Shown here piece after piece: positions 1-11,972 of a stretch of 64,000 bases of DNA; the stretch's first letter is position 1, and the number at the start of each line of letters is the position of its first letter. Source of the DNA: Cannabis sativa (Eukaryota > Streptophyta > Magnoliopsida > Rosales > Cannabaceae); contig NC_083608.1 of the NCBI RefSeq assembly GCF_029168945.1, forward strand, positions 14,650,136 through 14,714,135, written 5' to 3'. The position numbers were made by a program, and so were the translations under genes. The notes beneath the pieces were generated by a model that was given only the letters and a program-made list of their open reading frames with translations, had not been told where the DNA came from and made no database searches.

Positions 1-170
1 CTACACTAACTAGCTAAGAAAACTAATAAGGCAACAAGAGAATAATAGGTGTGTTAAAATTTAAATTAAAGAAAGTAAAATTAAAATTTATTATTAAAAC
101 AAAATACAATAACTAACTAAAGTGAGTTTGTTCACATTAAATGCCCTCAAATAAATAAAATACAAAATCA

Positions 171-1730
171 TTACTGATAACAAGTTTGATATGAAAATAT
201 AGAACAACCAGCCATTAAATTACAAACAAAAGTAATTTCATTATTGAGTCGACATGTGTGACAACATAGCAATAAATCATCATCCAAACAAGGCCACAAC
301 CTTCTCTTTCGTTCTGGAAATTGACACTCAAACAACTTTGGTATGAGAAAGTCATGATTTTGTGTAAGCCATAGTGAATTAGCTATCTCCTTCAATTTTT
401 TTCGACATTCTAGCATTTGGGCACTTGTTTTAATATTGCCCAATAATTGTAACCCAAGCTTAGTACAACTTTGTTCTGATTCATCATCACTTTTATGATG
501 ATCTTCTTTGCAAATATAGATAATACCCATGAAATAAGAAGCTCCAAGGTGACCAGCATTGGCTGCCTTTTTCAACAATTCTAAACCTGATTCTTTTTTC
601 TGGTGGAAGTTTAAGTAATCAATCTGTAAATATTAACAAATAAAAAAAAAAATTAGGAATGGAATTAAAAAAAAAAAAAGATCATATATATGTTTATTAT
701 TCTAATAAAACAAAATTAGATGGACTACTCACTCACCACTCCTTGTCTATACATAGCTTCTAAATTTTGACTGTGTAGGCATTTCATGAAGAGGGCAATT
801 GCTTCCTTGCATAGGTATAGATCCCATGGATGACAAGAAAGCTCATCAAGTGATAGTTTATTGTGAATATATTCATCATTATCTTTGGCTAGTTTATTGA
901 ATAATTTCCAACTGCACAAAAGAAATGACACAATACTAATTAAGTTTGAAATAAAATTATATATTTCATATTTGTATAATTTTATGCACATTTTTTTTTT
1001 AAAAAAAAAACAAATATTAATACAAGAGTAATTTACGGTATAATTCCAATTGTAAATAAATATTTAAGTTTTGAAAGTAATAATATTTAAGTTATAATTC
1101 TAAAATTTTTATAAGTACATGTTAAGTAAATTTTCACGTAGCAATTCTTGATTGATACATATCTTTAATTATTTTTTTTTAAAAAAATAGTTTAAACATA
1201 CAAATAAAAAAATGACACATGAATAATGACTTGACATTTAACGATTAGATAACTACAGAGTTCCAGAAATATAACTTAAGTATTATTACCGCTAAAAATT
1301 AAACTTAAATTTTTATTTACAACCGAAAATTAAATTTAAGTACTTTTGCCTCAAATTACTCTTAATACAAATATATTATTTGTGATCTTATGTTTTACTC
1401 TTTTACTCATTTTGACTATTTTCAAAAGTATTTCGACCATGTATTTTTTAAAAAATTAAAATAAGCATAAAAAATAAATAAAAAAGAAGTTATATAGAGT
1501 TACCTTAATTTAGCATTGAAGAAATCAGAAATTGATGTAGCAAGAACATCGCCTAATATATCCACAATTAAATCATTGGGAAGCCAATTAATATTCTTCA
1601 TTGAATTAATTGGAAGACCATTATCATTCACTATCAATTTTAGGTCACTTTTGCTATTTTTCTGTATTTGCTTTGTTGAAGCTATACTTATTTTTGATGA
1701 GTCATTGTTTTTTCTCTTGATCGGTTTCAT
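171..1730 (-). CDS. F-box protein, At1g67623-like (3 exons)
   Basis: Three exons join cleanly: 1504-1730, 737-911 and 171-623 on the minus strand, all with GT-AG introns (donors GTAACT and GTGAGT, acceptors TGCAG and TACAG). The product is about 284 residues. The F-box lies near residues 48-90 (LPNDLIVDILGDVLATSISDF, then FNAKLSWKLFN). The later part (EAMYRQGV, then SGLELLKKAANAGHLGASY) is the Sel1-like repeat typical of plant At1g67623-type F-box proteins, and a Cys/His-rich tail follows. Family knowledge: the F-box would bind SKP1 in an SCF ubiquitin ligase, and the C-terminal part would choose a substrate, which is unknown. The start is the first ATG after a 5' UTR intron. No frameshift or stop is seen. 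Intron 1 carries a MITE. Expression is not shown. Confidence 0.8.
1026..1361. mobile_element. Mutator-like MITE in F-box intron 1
   Basis: This 336-bp foldback element starts GAGTAATTTACGG and ends CCTCAAATTACTC, with imperfect terminal inverted repeats of roughly 100 bp. It is flanked by a perfect 9-bp TSD, TTAATACAA, at 1017-1025 and 1362-1370. A 9-bp TSD is the Mutator superfamily signature. The termini resemble those of the two larger elements at 13277-15035 and 36250-47746. It has no coding capacity. Confidence 0.85.
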
Positions 1731-1741
1731 TATTTTGAGCC

Positions 1742-2185
1742 CTACATTATACGTACAAATATAATAAGTTAACTAAAATAACCATATTCATATCATTAAT
1801 TTCAAATAAAAGGATTGCATACATTTAATATTATATCAAAATATAGTAGCCATCTTCTCTTTAATGGAGAAAAACAAAAATCTTATATATGAAACCCATA
1901 AAATTCAACATTAGGAACAGGAAGAACAACTATTTTAAGAGTTATTTTAAATTCAACCATTTAGGTTAATATTGTAAGTGCCTATAATTAGTATAACTAT
2001 TAAGGTAAAAAAATACATATATATTTGTAAAGTAGATACATACCTGAAAGAAACCTATGAAAATAATCTTAGTTGAATATTGATGGAAGAGATTGAGAAG
2101 TACGAATATTTTGAGAGATATATATATTTGAGATTATATTGATTGAAAAGAATGAATATTATGTTCATATATATATATAGAACTT
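1742..2185 (-). promoter_or_regulatory. Likely 5' UTR intron and core promoter of the F-box gene
   Basis: On the minus strand a good donor (CAG/GTATGT, intron from 2043) and an acceptor (TGTAG/G, ending at 1742) bracket a 302-bp candidate intron just upstream of the ATG. A TATATATATA run at about 2165-2180 lies at a plausible distance upstream of a short first exon ending at 2044. This comes from splice and TATA patterns only. Confidence 0.4.
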
Positions 2186-2519
2186 AAGTAGAGGGACTAG
2201 TTATAATTAACGTTAGACTCCTATTTGGAATAGGAAATGTAGAGATAATATTATAGGATTCTTTTGGATTTAGTAGTTACCTTTTTTAGATTTTATTATT
2301 TTTGACCCATTACTAAATTTACGTTTTAATTAAAAGATTTTTGCTCCTTACCCGTCAAAAAAAAATGGAAAAAAGATGAGAAATTATCTAATACACCATA
2401 ATTTGTAACTTTTTTTCTATTTTTACGTTATTATTTTATACTTCCTACTTTTATAAAACTTATTTTGCATAAATATAAATTAATAAACTTTTAATTTTCA
2501 TTTATACGTTTACTTATTT

Positions 2520-2780
2520 CTAAAACAAATTATTTCCCCTTTTCAGCTTCTTCCTCCACGCAAGAGAGAGCTTCACAAGGCCACCTTCTGCATCCAAACC
2601 TCTCGAATTCGGCGCATCAACCACCAGATGCAACCCTCCCATTCCCTTACTCGAACTCTCTATCGACCCTTTCTTCTGTTGCTCACTCATCAAAGTTATC
2701 GTAGAAGTATAAACATTATCAACCTCCTTCTCTAACTGATCGGAGAGAAGGAATTCTATTTGAGTATAGTCAAGTGACAT
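2520..2780 (-). other. Unassigned 86-codon ORF
   Basis: An open frame with a fairly balanced, hydrophilic composition (LSDQLEKEVDNVYTSTI, then GMGGLHLVVDAPNSRGLDAE) stands out from the AT-rich surroundings and may be an exon or gene fragment. I do not recognise the family. The reading stays open a short way upstream of the ATG, so this could be the end of a longer exon. No matching exons were seen nearby. Confidence 0.25.
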
Positions 2781-4158
2781 ATGGGTCGTTGGGTTGTTGA
2801 ACTCGGGTCCATTACCACATTCACAGGTACGAGTTTATTATTTGTACCTTTCATCTATTTCATTTCTCTTCTCTTTTCATATTTTTTTTTATTTATCTCT
2901 GCATATATTTGTTCCTATGGTTCTCTACGGTTGTAATTTTATTTTTATTCTCTAATTAGTGATTAAGTAATTAAATCAATTTGTGCTTTGTTCTTTGAAT
3001 GCTGAGAGTTGAGATGAGACCATTAGTATGAAAAATAGTCATAGTCAAGTGATTGTCTCTATTTTGTAGAGTTCTATATTGATTCTAGGTCTTTCTAACA
3101 GGGCTACGATTTAGTTATTATCCGTTTGTTTTTTTTTTTTTTTGTAATAATCAAGTATTCCCCTCAAACTCCATTCTTTTTCCTAGCTCATGGATTCACA
3201 TTTTAAGTTTGTTTTGCTTTTGTTCATTACTTTAGGGATATACATTATGAAGTGCTCCCAAAAATTCATTGGCTTTCATAATCCGAACTCTGTCTCATAA
3301 TCATTTATGATTTTGGTTAATTGATTTAAATTTTCTAATAGGTGGTGAATGGTGTCTTGGGTTTCATTGGGTTTGGTAGTAAAATCATAATATGTGATTT
3401 TGGAATAGGTTATTTAGTTTTTTTTTCTGTTTATGATGTTATCTCATAGAGAAGATTATGAGGAAATTTGAAAAGGATGGTTAGTACATGTAAATTTCTT
3501 AATAGTTTATGTTATACTTTAAATTTTTCCCTTTATATATTACATGATCTGGTTGTAGTTATATCCAATAGGTATAACAGTTTTTTTTGTGCTTACAGTC
3601 TAGTAGATGTGAAAGTCTTAAAGTTATTGTTGTAACTACTCCAGGGACTTATTATATAGTGTGAGATATTTGATGTTTTGAATTTCTTATTTGTGTGTCT
3701 TGAACTTTCATTTGATTTGTTTGTTGACTTGTACTAAAATATATATGCACAAACATCATCTTATATGGGTACAAACTTTCGTTTGATTTCTTGGTCATTG
3801 GATTTGCTTATTTACGCAGTAGAAGAAGATATACCATTAGCAGCAATAATTTCTATTGATGTTTACTCATTAGCTACTTACTCACTTATACTATCTTGGG
3901 AGCTATTTTAGGTGTCTAACTTTCACTTTGGTGAGTGTTTGGTTTCAAAAAATTTAGCTGGTCAATGCCTAAAATTGAGTTGTTTCCATTTTTAATGTTA
4001 TTTGTTTCTATTTTTTATGTTAGATGAGGTTAAATGCTAGTTGTTTTCATTTCACAACAAACTATAGTGTCTATTCCGAGATTATGTTATTTCCATTTCG
4101 CAACAAGCTATGAAAGATATTGCTACAAATTTTGTTTTAGAACATATCCCTTTCTACT
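2781..4158. other. AT-rich spacer with a short patch of the TTTCTATTTT repeat
   Basis: No gene is visible. At about 3965-4110 the sequence repeats words such as TTGTTTCCATTTTTAATG and GGTTAAATGCTAGTTG, the same vocabulary as the large repeat tract at 20.9-48.2 kb. The N-terminal exons expected for the cathepsin-like gene that follows, including the one with the catalytic Cys, were not found here. Confidence 0.5.
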
Positions 4159-5190
4159 AATGATCTCGTCTTGTTGTGGCTTTCAATGTGGAAGTGGCTG
4201 TGATGGGGGCTAGCCCATTTTCTACTTGGAGATACCTTGTCCATCATGGTGTTGTGACTGAAGTGGTAAGACCTTTTGTTTTATTTTTGTCTTCCATGGA
4301 GAAGGATGGGATCTAGCTTTACATTTCTTATGTACTTGCGCTTATGAAATTATGTATTATTATTAGAAAAATATTCCTTTTTTATTTTTGTCAATGTTCC
4401 ATCGAGCAGTAGCTAATGATTTTTATTTTTTTTTATGACTGTTGACTCTGGATTTTATATCTGCAAGTGTGACCCGTATTTCGATGATACTGATTATTCT
4501 CATCCTGGTTGCGAGCTTGGATTTCTAACTCCGAAATGTGCTAGAAAGTGAGTTGACAAGAACCAATTCAAGAAGAATTCAAAGCATTAAAATAATAATG
4601 CATACATAATCAAGTCCGACCCCCACAGTATTATGGATGAAGTTTATATGAATGGTCCAATTGAACTTTCATTCACCATTTATGAGGTAACATCTGGTTT
4701 CATACTTTTTAGTTAGCAATTTAAATGTAGAAAGAAAATGACTTAATTTCCAAATGTACATGCTCTGCTTCTTAAGCTTCTCTAAAACTATTCTTAAGAT
4801 TTTGCTCACTTCAAATGAAGAGTTTACAAACACATAACAGGATAACAAATAGGAGGTCATGCTGTTAAGCTAACTGGATGGGAAACTAGTGATAATGGGA
4901 ACGACTATTGAGTAATTTATACGCTATACCTCTAACTTTCAACTTTTAATGTTGTGAGGTATTATGCTGATTTTGTTCTTTCTTTTGATGCAGCTTCTTG
5001 CAAATCAGATGGGGTGGGTGATCTAAGTCCCTTTTAAAACTTCCTCTATTTTTAGTAAATGTATCTATTGAAATATGTGACAATTTCGATTTTTTCTTTC
5101 TGGATGGCAGGATGGTTACTTCATGATCAGGAGAGGAACAAATGAGTGTGGTATCGAAGATGATATGGTTGCTGGTCTGCTTTCAAAGTG
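4159..5190 (+). pseudogene. Cathepsin B-like cysteine protease pseudogene
   Basis: Five exon remnants keep the order of a plant cathepsin B-like papain-family protease: 4159-4265 (CCGFQCGSGCDGG, then RYLVHHGVVTE), 4468-4686 ([16 protein letters not shown], then [12 protein letters not shown]), 4798-4911 (GGHAVKLTGW, with the catalytic-His motif), 4994-about 5015 (LLANQ) and 5111-5190 ([17 protein letters not shown]). Several splice sites survive. Damage includes one-base shifts in the first remnant, a TAG replacing the Tyr of CDGGY, in-frame stops in the next two exons, a TGA at 4909-4911 where the family has Trp (DYW), and lost residues after LLANQ. The exons with the signal peptide, propeptide and active-site Cys are absent. 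It cannot make an active protease. Confidence 0.85.
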
Positions 5191-5440
5191 AAATATTATC
5201 AAAGAGGTTGCAAGTGCTGATGCCTTTTCGGATGCTTCGTATTGATTTTAAAACTTTTCATTTACACTCAATGTTCAAGCAGAAAATAAAAGGACTCCAA
5301 ATTTCTACTAGTATCATCATATTATACTCTATTAGTTTAGAATTCAATTATTTTATTTATGGATAAGTTGGAATTTATCTTTTGTATCATATAATGAACA
5401 CAGAAGAACATATTATTGGTTGAATACCTCCATATATATA

Positions 5441-6073
5441 TATAGGGCAAGACTATAGTAGGACTTAGCAAAAATTCCCTACCGATAGGGTACTTTTTTT
5501 AACCATTGATTTTAGATCGGATGGTTATTATAGTTTAAGATATATATTCTTATCATACAACTAACTGTATACAATAAAAATTTTATACTTTCTAAAAAAA
5601 ATATTTATTTTTAAAAATAAAAAAATATTAAAACTTAAAATAAGAGACCCTTAATTTTCTCACTCTCCATTACAATATTGTTCTTCCAAAAATCTGAACG
5701 GCATTCTCTGCAGCAAACCCACGCCATCTCTCCAACCAGCCCAGATAACCCCACAACGATCCCAGGACGACCCGATGGCAACCCGACGGTGACCCGACGG
5801 AGAACTCATTGTGAACTCCCGAACTCGGACGACGTAAACACATACAAACAATGATTTTACTTATTACTAAAGCCTAAAAAAAATAAAGCCCAAATTTTAA
5901 ATAACAGGCCTACTCTTCCCAGTCCGTGGGTGTGAATGAGAGAAATAATCTGATACATTTTTTTTAATCAAACTTATATATATATATTTTCCTTTTTAAG
6001 TTCTGATTGGTTAATATTACATCCCTATAGCATAGGGTCATTATACTTGGTCCTACCATATAAATTCCCTATA
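5441..6073. mobile_element. Foldback (MITE-like) element of about 0.63 kb
   Basis: The ends are imperfect inverted repeats of about 50 bp. The left end reads TATAGGGCAAGACTATAGTA; the right end read backwards gives TATAGGGAATTTATATGGTA. Both ends carry an internal CCCTA...TAGGG pair. The flanks are TATATA runs, so the target duplication cannot be resolved. The middle (about 5650-5850) is a GC-richer patch with CCCGACGG-type repeats, unlike the AT-rich arms, and may be captured sequence. There is no transposase. Confidence 0.55.
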
Positions 6074-6570
6074 TATATATATATATACTAGGCAGAAGTT
6101 ACGTGCCTAGCCACGTATAGTTAGTTTTATTTTAGATTTTAGTCATCATTTTTTTTTAAATGTCATATGTAATTTTTTTAAAAAGATAATACTTAATATA
6201 GAGTGATAATTGTAGAAAGAATAATAATAATTTGAAGAAAGAGAATGTATAATTCTGTAATATATTGAAAAAAAAAAATATATTGTTTTATAAAGTTTTG
6301 AGAAATAAAAATTAAACTCAAAATGTTAATAAAATATATTAAAAGCAATAATAATAAATTTATAAAATAAAAATTAAATATTGTTGATATATATTAGAAA
6401 AATTAATGTTTAACGTTTATTAAATTAAATAAAACAATGTAAGAAGTTTTCAAAATTAAAAAGAAACATATAATTTTGATAATTAAAAGAGAAGAATTAT
6501 TAAATGAAAAGGAAAAAAAATTAAAAAAAAAATCATTATTGAAGGAGTTTTTAATTTTCTATGGACTTAA
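6074..6570. other. AT-rich spacer, no gene seen
   Basis: Very AT-rich sequence with many A and T runs. No open frame or repeat of note is seen up to the LINE target site. Confidence 0.6.
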
Positions 6571-6702
6571 CAATAAAATTGTGAAATAAAAAACCTTAAA
6601 CTAATAAATCGTAAACTAAGAATTAAGAAAAAAGTCTTGTCGTATGACATGTTTTGAAAGTCCTCTAATAGTCTACATTCTTTCTGTTGGTACTTCTTTT
6701 TG

Positions 6703-7899
6703 ATGGCGTCGAGTAGTGAACCAGCTATTGATTTGAATGAGCAATACGCTCAAATCAGTTTGGAAGATGAGGAAGAGGGCGTCCTGCTTGGTGGGGATGA
6801 TGAGGGGGAGGAGATTGCTTTTGACGATCGATGGTGTTTGGTGGGAAAATTTCTTACGGGTAGGACTTTGGATTTTGATGCTATGAGGCACATGATGGCT
6901 TCGTTGTGGCAGCCGGGAAAGGGTGTGTATATCAGAGAATTGGATACTAATAGGTATCTTTTTCAATTTTATCACGAGTTGGACGTTCAAGCGGTTGTTG
7001 ATGGTAGCCCATGGACGTTTAATAAGAGTCCCCTTGTTTTTCATCGCTTACGGAAGGGGGAGGATCCGAAGGTTGTCTTGCTGCATAAGATGGATTTTTG
7101 GGTGCAGGTTCATGATTTAAAGTCTGGTTTTATGATGGAAAAGGTGGTCAGGAGTGCTGGTGAATATGTTGGTGGCTATATAAAATCTGATCCAAAAAAC
7201 TTCAATGGATTATGGAGAGATTATCTCAGGGTAAGAGCAACAATTGATGTCAATAAGCCATTGAAACGGAGAATGAAGCTTTGCAAAGAAAATGGTGAAT
7301 GGATATGGGCGAATTTCAAATATGAACACCTTCCAACATTTTGCTTTGTGTGTGGAATCATAGGTCACTCCGAAAGATTTTGTCCTAAACGGTTTGACCA
7401 ACCGATTGATCAATTGAAAAAGCCATATGGGATTTTCATGAGGGCGCAGATGAAGAAAAAGAATTATCTGATTGGAGCACAGTGGCTACGCACAGGACAT
7501 GACGATGGTGGAGCCGCCGGGTTGAGTGGTGTCTCTGGAAATTCTGGGGCCGGAGCTTATGCATCTTCATTGCCTAAAATTATGGAAATTGATTGTGGTA
7601 ATCAGGATGGTGATCATAATCCCATAATTTTAGGAAAGAATCAAAGTGAGATAGTAAAAGGTGGAGGGGTGGTTAATGGGCAGAATAATGGGAAGGGTCA
7701 AAGCCACATAATAAGGGAAGATGAATCTGCATTGAATGAGGATGATTTGCTTCTTATTCTTGATAACAAAAGAAGACGTATGGGAAAAGAGAAGGTAATT
7801 AATAGTGGGGACAATGAAGTGGATGGTCATGTTGGGCAAGATGATTCAAAAAACGTTTTACAGGTGGGCCTTGGTTCTCAGGCCCACCTAGCATTATGA
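6703..7899 (+). CDS. LINE ORF1: DUF4283 / CCHC nucleic-acid-binding protein
   Basis: The frame encodes 398 residues. A DUF4283 domain covers roughly residues 40-185 (WCLVGKFLTGR, then WQPGKGVYIRELD and GSPWTFNKSPLVF). A CCHC_4 zinc knuckle follows at residues 214-227 (CFVCGIIGHSERFC). The tail is Gly/Asn-rich and acidic, with a basic patch (DNKRRRMGKEK). Family knowledge: such proteins bind element RNA and form the ribonucleoprotein used in retrotransposition. ATG 6703 is chosen because it opens the conserved region. The TGA at 7897-7899 overlaps the ORF2 start in an ATGA. No defect is seen. Confidence 0.88.
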   Translation: MASSSEPAIDLNEQYAQISLEDEEEGVLLGGDDEGEEIAFDDRWCLVGKFLTGRTLDFDAMRHMMASLWQPGKGVYIRELDTNRYLFQFYHELDVQAVVDGSPWTFNKSPLVFHRLRKGEDPKVVLLHKMDFWVQVHDLKSGFMMEKVVRSAGEYVGGYIKSDPKNFNGLWRDYLRVRATIDVNKPLKRRMKLCKENGEWIWANFKYEHLPTFCFVCGIIGHSERFCPKRFDQPIDQLKKPYGIFMRAQMKKKNYLIGAQWLRTGHDDGGAAGLSGVSGNSGAGAYASSLPKIMEIDCGNQDGDHNPIILGKNQSEIVKGGGVVNGQNNGKGQSHIIREDESALNEDDLLLILDNKRRRMGKEKVINSGDNEVDGHVGQDDSKNVLQVGLGSQAHLAL

Positions 7900-10800
7900 G
7901 TGTCATATCATGGAATTGCCATGGGCTTGGGAACCCGTGGGCTCAACAATTCATTAAGGACCTTGTTGTCTAAAAGAAACTCAGTTACTTGTTTTTATGT
8001 GAAACTTTGGTTAAGAAAGATGTTATTGAAAGGCTTCGTGTGGCTATTGGGTTTGATGGAGCTCTTGCTGTGGATTCGGTTGGTAGGAGTGGGGGAGTGG
8101 CTCTCTTATGGAAGGTCGAAGAGGACGTGAAGGTGCTGGAGTACGGAGGATCGTATATTGATGTTGTGATTAGTGGTAGTGATCAAGGACATTGGCGATT
8201 GACGGGGCTCTATGGTGAACCGAATAGGCAGTGGAGAAAGAGAACCTGGGATCTTATTTGTGAGCTGAAAAATAAATCTACATTGCCTTGGTGCATAATC
8301 GGAGATCTTAACAATGTCACTTCTCATGATGATAAAAGAGGTGGCAACCCTTATCCTAGATGGCTTATTGATGGCTTCAATGATACGTTGGCGGTCTGTG
8401 ATCTTCATGACTTGGAGTTATCTGGGTACCCTTACACTTGGGAGCGTTGTCGAGGTACATTGGATTGGGTTGAGGTTCAGATTGATAGAGCGTTGGTGTC
8501 TCAATCTTGGTTAGATTATTTCCCCTCTGCTAAGCTTTTCAATTTAGAAACTTCTACTTCTGATCATACTCCGTTACTTTTGACTACTGTTAATCAAGTT
8601 GTAGTGGCTAAGAATAAGTTTTTTCGCTTTGAAAATTCCTGGCTTAAAGAGCCATTGTTTTTCGAAGTTGTGAAATCTTCTTGGGAGCCAGGCAATTCGA
8701 TTGGGGTTATAGACAAGGTGAAACATTGTGGGGAAGTTTTGTTGAGTTGGGGAAAGGATTACTCTGGGAATTTTTCTAGGAGAATCAAGGATTGTAAGGA
8801 GGAGATGAAGCAGTGGAAGCGAGGCCGTGATGTTGTTTCATTGGAAAATTATAAATCGGCTAGTGCTAAATTACAAGATATCTTGCTGCAAAAAGAAATA
8901 TTTTGGAAGCAAAGGAGTAAGCAGCTTTGGTTGCAAGAAGGAGATAGCAATTCAAAATACTTTCATGCTATCGCAACTGCGAGAAGGCGAAGAAATTCCA
9001 TCCAAAAACTTCGAAATTCTGCTGGTACATGGGTGGATTGGCAAGGTGGATTGTCTTTGGTGGTTGAGGATTATTTCTCCCAGCTGTTTTCCTCAACAGC
9101 AGCTGCCAGTAATACTGATATATATCAGTATATTTCTGCTTCAGTCACGGCAGATCAGAATGCAAAGCTGCTGGAGCCAGTTTCAGATGTGGAAATTCGG
9201 AGTGCCCTCTTCCAAATGCACCCGGATAAATCTCCAGGACCTGATGGCATGACTCCAGGATTTTATCAAAAATGTTGGAGCACTGTAAGTACTGATATCA
9301 TTTCTCTTGTCCAGAATTTTTTTGTGGTTGGTTCATTTCCAAGAGAGTTGAACTTTACTAACATAGTGCTTATCCCGAAAAAGAAACATCCTGAATCTAT
9401 GAGTGATCTTCGTCCAATTTCGTTATGTAATGTGCTCTATAAGATTATATCGAAGGTTTTGGCTAATAGATTCAAAGAAGTCCTACCGAATGTTATATCA
9501 GATAATCAAAGTGCCTTTCTTCCGGGGCGTCTGATTTCTGATAACATTATGATAGCCTTCGAAATTATGCATTACCTGAAGCGTAAAAGAGTTGGTAAGG
9601 AGGGATTTATGGCTATTAAGCTTGACATGAGCAAGGCATATGATCGTGTGGAATGGCCTTTTATTGAAAATATGCTTCTTCATATGGGTTTCAGTAGTCA
9701 TTGGGTGCAACTTATTATGTTTTGTGTGACTACGGTTACTTATAACGTGACTCATGGTGGTCATCTAATGGGACCTATCACTCCTGGTAGAGGTTTGCGA
9801 CAAGGAGATCCATTATCTCCTTACTTGTTCTTGATTTGTGCGGAAGGTTTTTCCTCTTTGCTGAAACATTATGAGAGACAACGTTGGTTGACTGGCTGCC
9901 GTGTTGCTAGAGGTGCTCCTATGGTTTCTCATATGTTATTCGCAGACGATAGCTATGTTTTCTGTAAAGCCAATGATTTTGAGTCTCAAAATGTGATGCG
10001 CCTCCTTCATAGTTACGAAATTGCTTCGGGGCAACAAGTTAACTTTGCTAAGTCTTCAGTCTTCTTTAGCAAAAATACTTCTGAGGCTATTCGTGATCGA
10101 GTTTGTGGTGTTATGGGCCTTAGTGCAGCTTCGAATGATAGTTTCTACTTGGGTTTGCCTTGCATAATGGGGAGGAATAAGAATGCAATTCTTGGCTTTT
10201 TGAAGGAAAAGATGAGGAAAAGGATCTTTAGTTGGGAAACAAAGTTCTTGTCTAAAGCTGGGAAAGAAGTATTGATAAAGTCGGTGGCTCAAGCATTGCC
10301 AAGCTATGCTATGAGTGTTTTTCTTTTGACCCAAGAGATTTGTTCAAGTCTTGAGAGTATGATGGCGCGGTTTTGGTGGAAATCACAATCAAACTCAAGT
10401 AAGGGAGTGAGTTGGGTGAGTTGGAAACGTCTTTGTCAACATAAGAATTTTGGTGGCCTTGGGTTTCGAGACCTTAGGGACTACAACTTGTCTTTTCTAG
10501 GAAAACAAGGATGGCGTTTGCTCACGATGGGAGACACTCTTGTTGGTCAAATCTATAAGGCTAGGTATTTTCCTCATGGTTCCTATCTTGATGCTGAGTT
10601 AGGAAAGAATCCTAGTTTTATTTGGCGAAGTATATGGGCTGCTCAAGATTTAGTTCGAAAGGGTGCAAGAAGGTCAGTTGCTGATGGTTCCTCAATTAGT
10701 ATTCTCAAAGATCCTTGGTTGCCTCATGATACGAACCCATATGTTGTTACAACACATCCTGGGCTTGTTGATAAGCATGTGTCTAACCTGCTGAATGTTG

Positions 10801-11972
10801 GGGAGAGGTCTTGGGATATGGAAATTTTAAATGACATGTTTGAGGAGAGGGATGTTAGCTTGATCAAAAATATTCAGTTAAGTAGCTCTAGCTTTGTGGA
10901 TAGTTGGTGTTGGAACATGGAAACCTCGGGATTTTATTCAGTCAAGAGTGCGTACAAGTTCCTTCAATCTTCAAGTGGAAATTGGCTTTTTACACAAGAT
11001 AATAGTGGCTGGAAAAAATTGTGGCAGATTTCAGTTCCATCCAAAGTTCATCATTTTCTATGGAAAGCTTGTTCGGGTTGTCTCCCAACTAAGGTACAAC
11101 TTCAAACAAAACATGTCAATGTTGATCTTATGTGTCCCTTGTGTAATTTGGAGATTGAGACTATTTTTCATGTTCTCTTGGGCTGCAATTTTTCGAAAGC
11201 TTGCTGGTTTTTCTCAGCTGCAACACAGCCGACTGGTGTGTTTTCTGAGTTTTCTTGCTGGTTTTTTGATCTGTTGGAGAACAGCTCGACTGCTGCTGTT
11301 GTCGAGGCTGCCATGCTCAGTTGGAGCATTTGGAAGACAAGGAACGAAGTGCTATGGCAACACAAAACCAGATCTGCTTTACAAGTAGTTCAGTCGGCGA
11401 AGCAAGTCCTTAACAATTGGAAAGTTGCTAAATTTCAGTCCCCTGCTGCTTTGTATGCCACGGGTGAAGCTGCAATTAGTAATTTATGGCGTAAACCAAG
11501 TGTTGATATGGTTAAGGTAAATGTCGATGGAGCTCTTTTCCAAACACAACAAAAATTTGGCTTTGGTTGCATTGCTCGGAATCACAATGGCCACCTTTTG
11601 GAAGCTCGATCTGTAAGTAGATGGGGATGTGTTCTTCCTGAAATTGCAGAGGTTATCGGGATCAAGGAGGCCTTGAGTTGGATAAAGACGCGAGGTTGGG
11701 ATAGGGTGGTAGTTGAAACTGACGCATTAGTTGTGGTCCAAGCAATCAATAGCTCAGTTCATATGCCATCTCAATTTGGGTTATTGGTGGAAGATTGTCG
11801 TTCTATTTTATTATCTTTGAATAATGTAGCGGTTTCTTTTGTGAATCGATCTGCAAATAGGGCTGCCCATAGTCTTGCTAGGGAGTCTTGTTTTCTGTCA
11901 GATTGTACCTACAATGAGCTAAACGCTCCTCCTTTTCTGTATGACATTGTTATGGCTGAGGCCAGTTATTAA
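7896..11972 (+). pseudogene. LINE ORF2: endonuclease-RT-RNase H, one in-frame stop
   Basis: The frame starts at ATG 7896 (MSVISWNCHGLGNP) and runs 1358 codons to 11972, broken only by TAA at 7971-7973 (codon 26). The domains in order are an APE-type endonuclease (about 1-240; WNCHGLGN, CIIGDLNN, SDHTPL), reverse transcriptase (about 440-760; SPGPDGM, LDMSKAYDRVEW, RQGDPLSPYLF, FADD at 682-685), zf-RVT (about 1035-1105) and RNase H (about 1208-1330; VNVDGAL, ETDALVVVQAI, NRAAHSLAR). Family knowledge: it nicks the target and copies element RNA by target-primed reverse transcription. A downstream ATG at 8004 would lose the start of the endonuclease. Confidence 0.9.

Noticed and set aside
5142..5366. 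74-codon ORF
   Set aside because: It is an out-of-frame shadow over the last cathepsin exon and following spacer.
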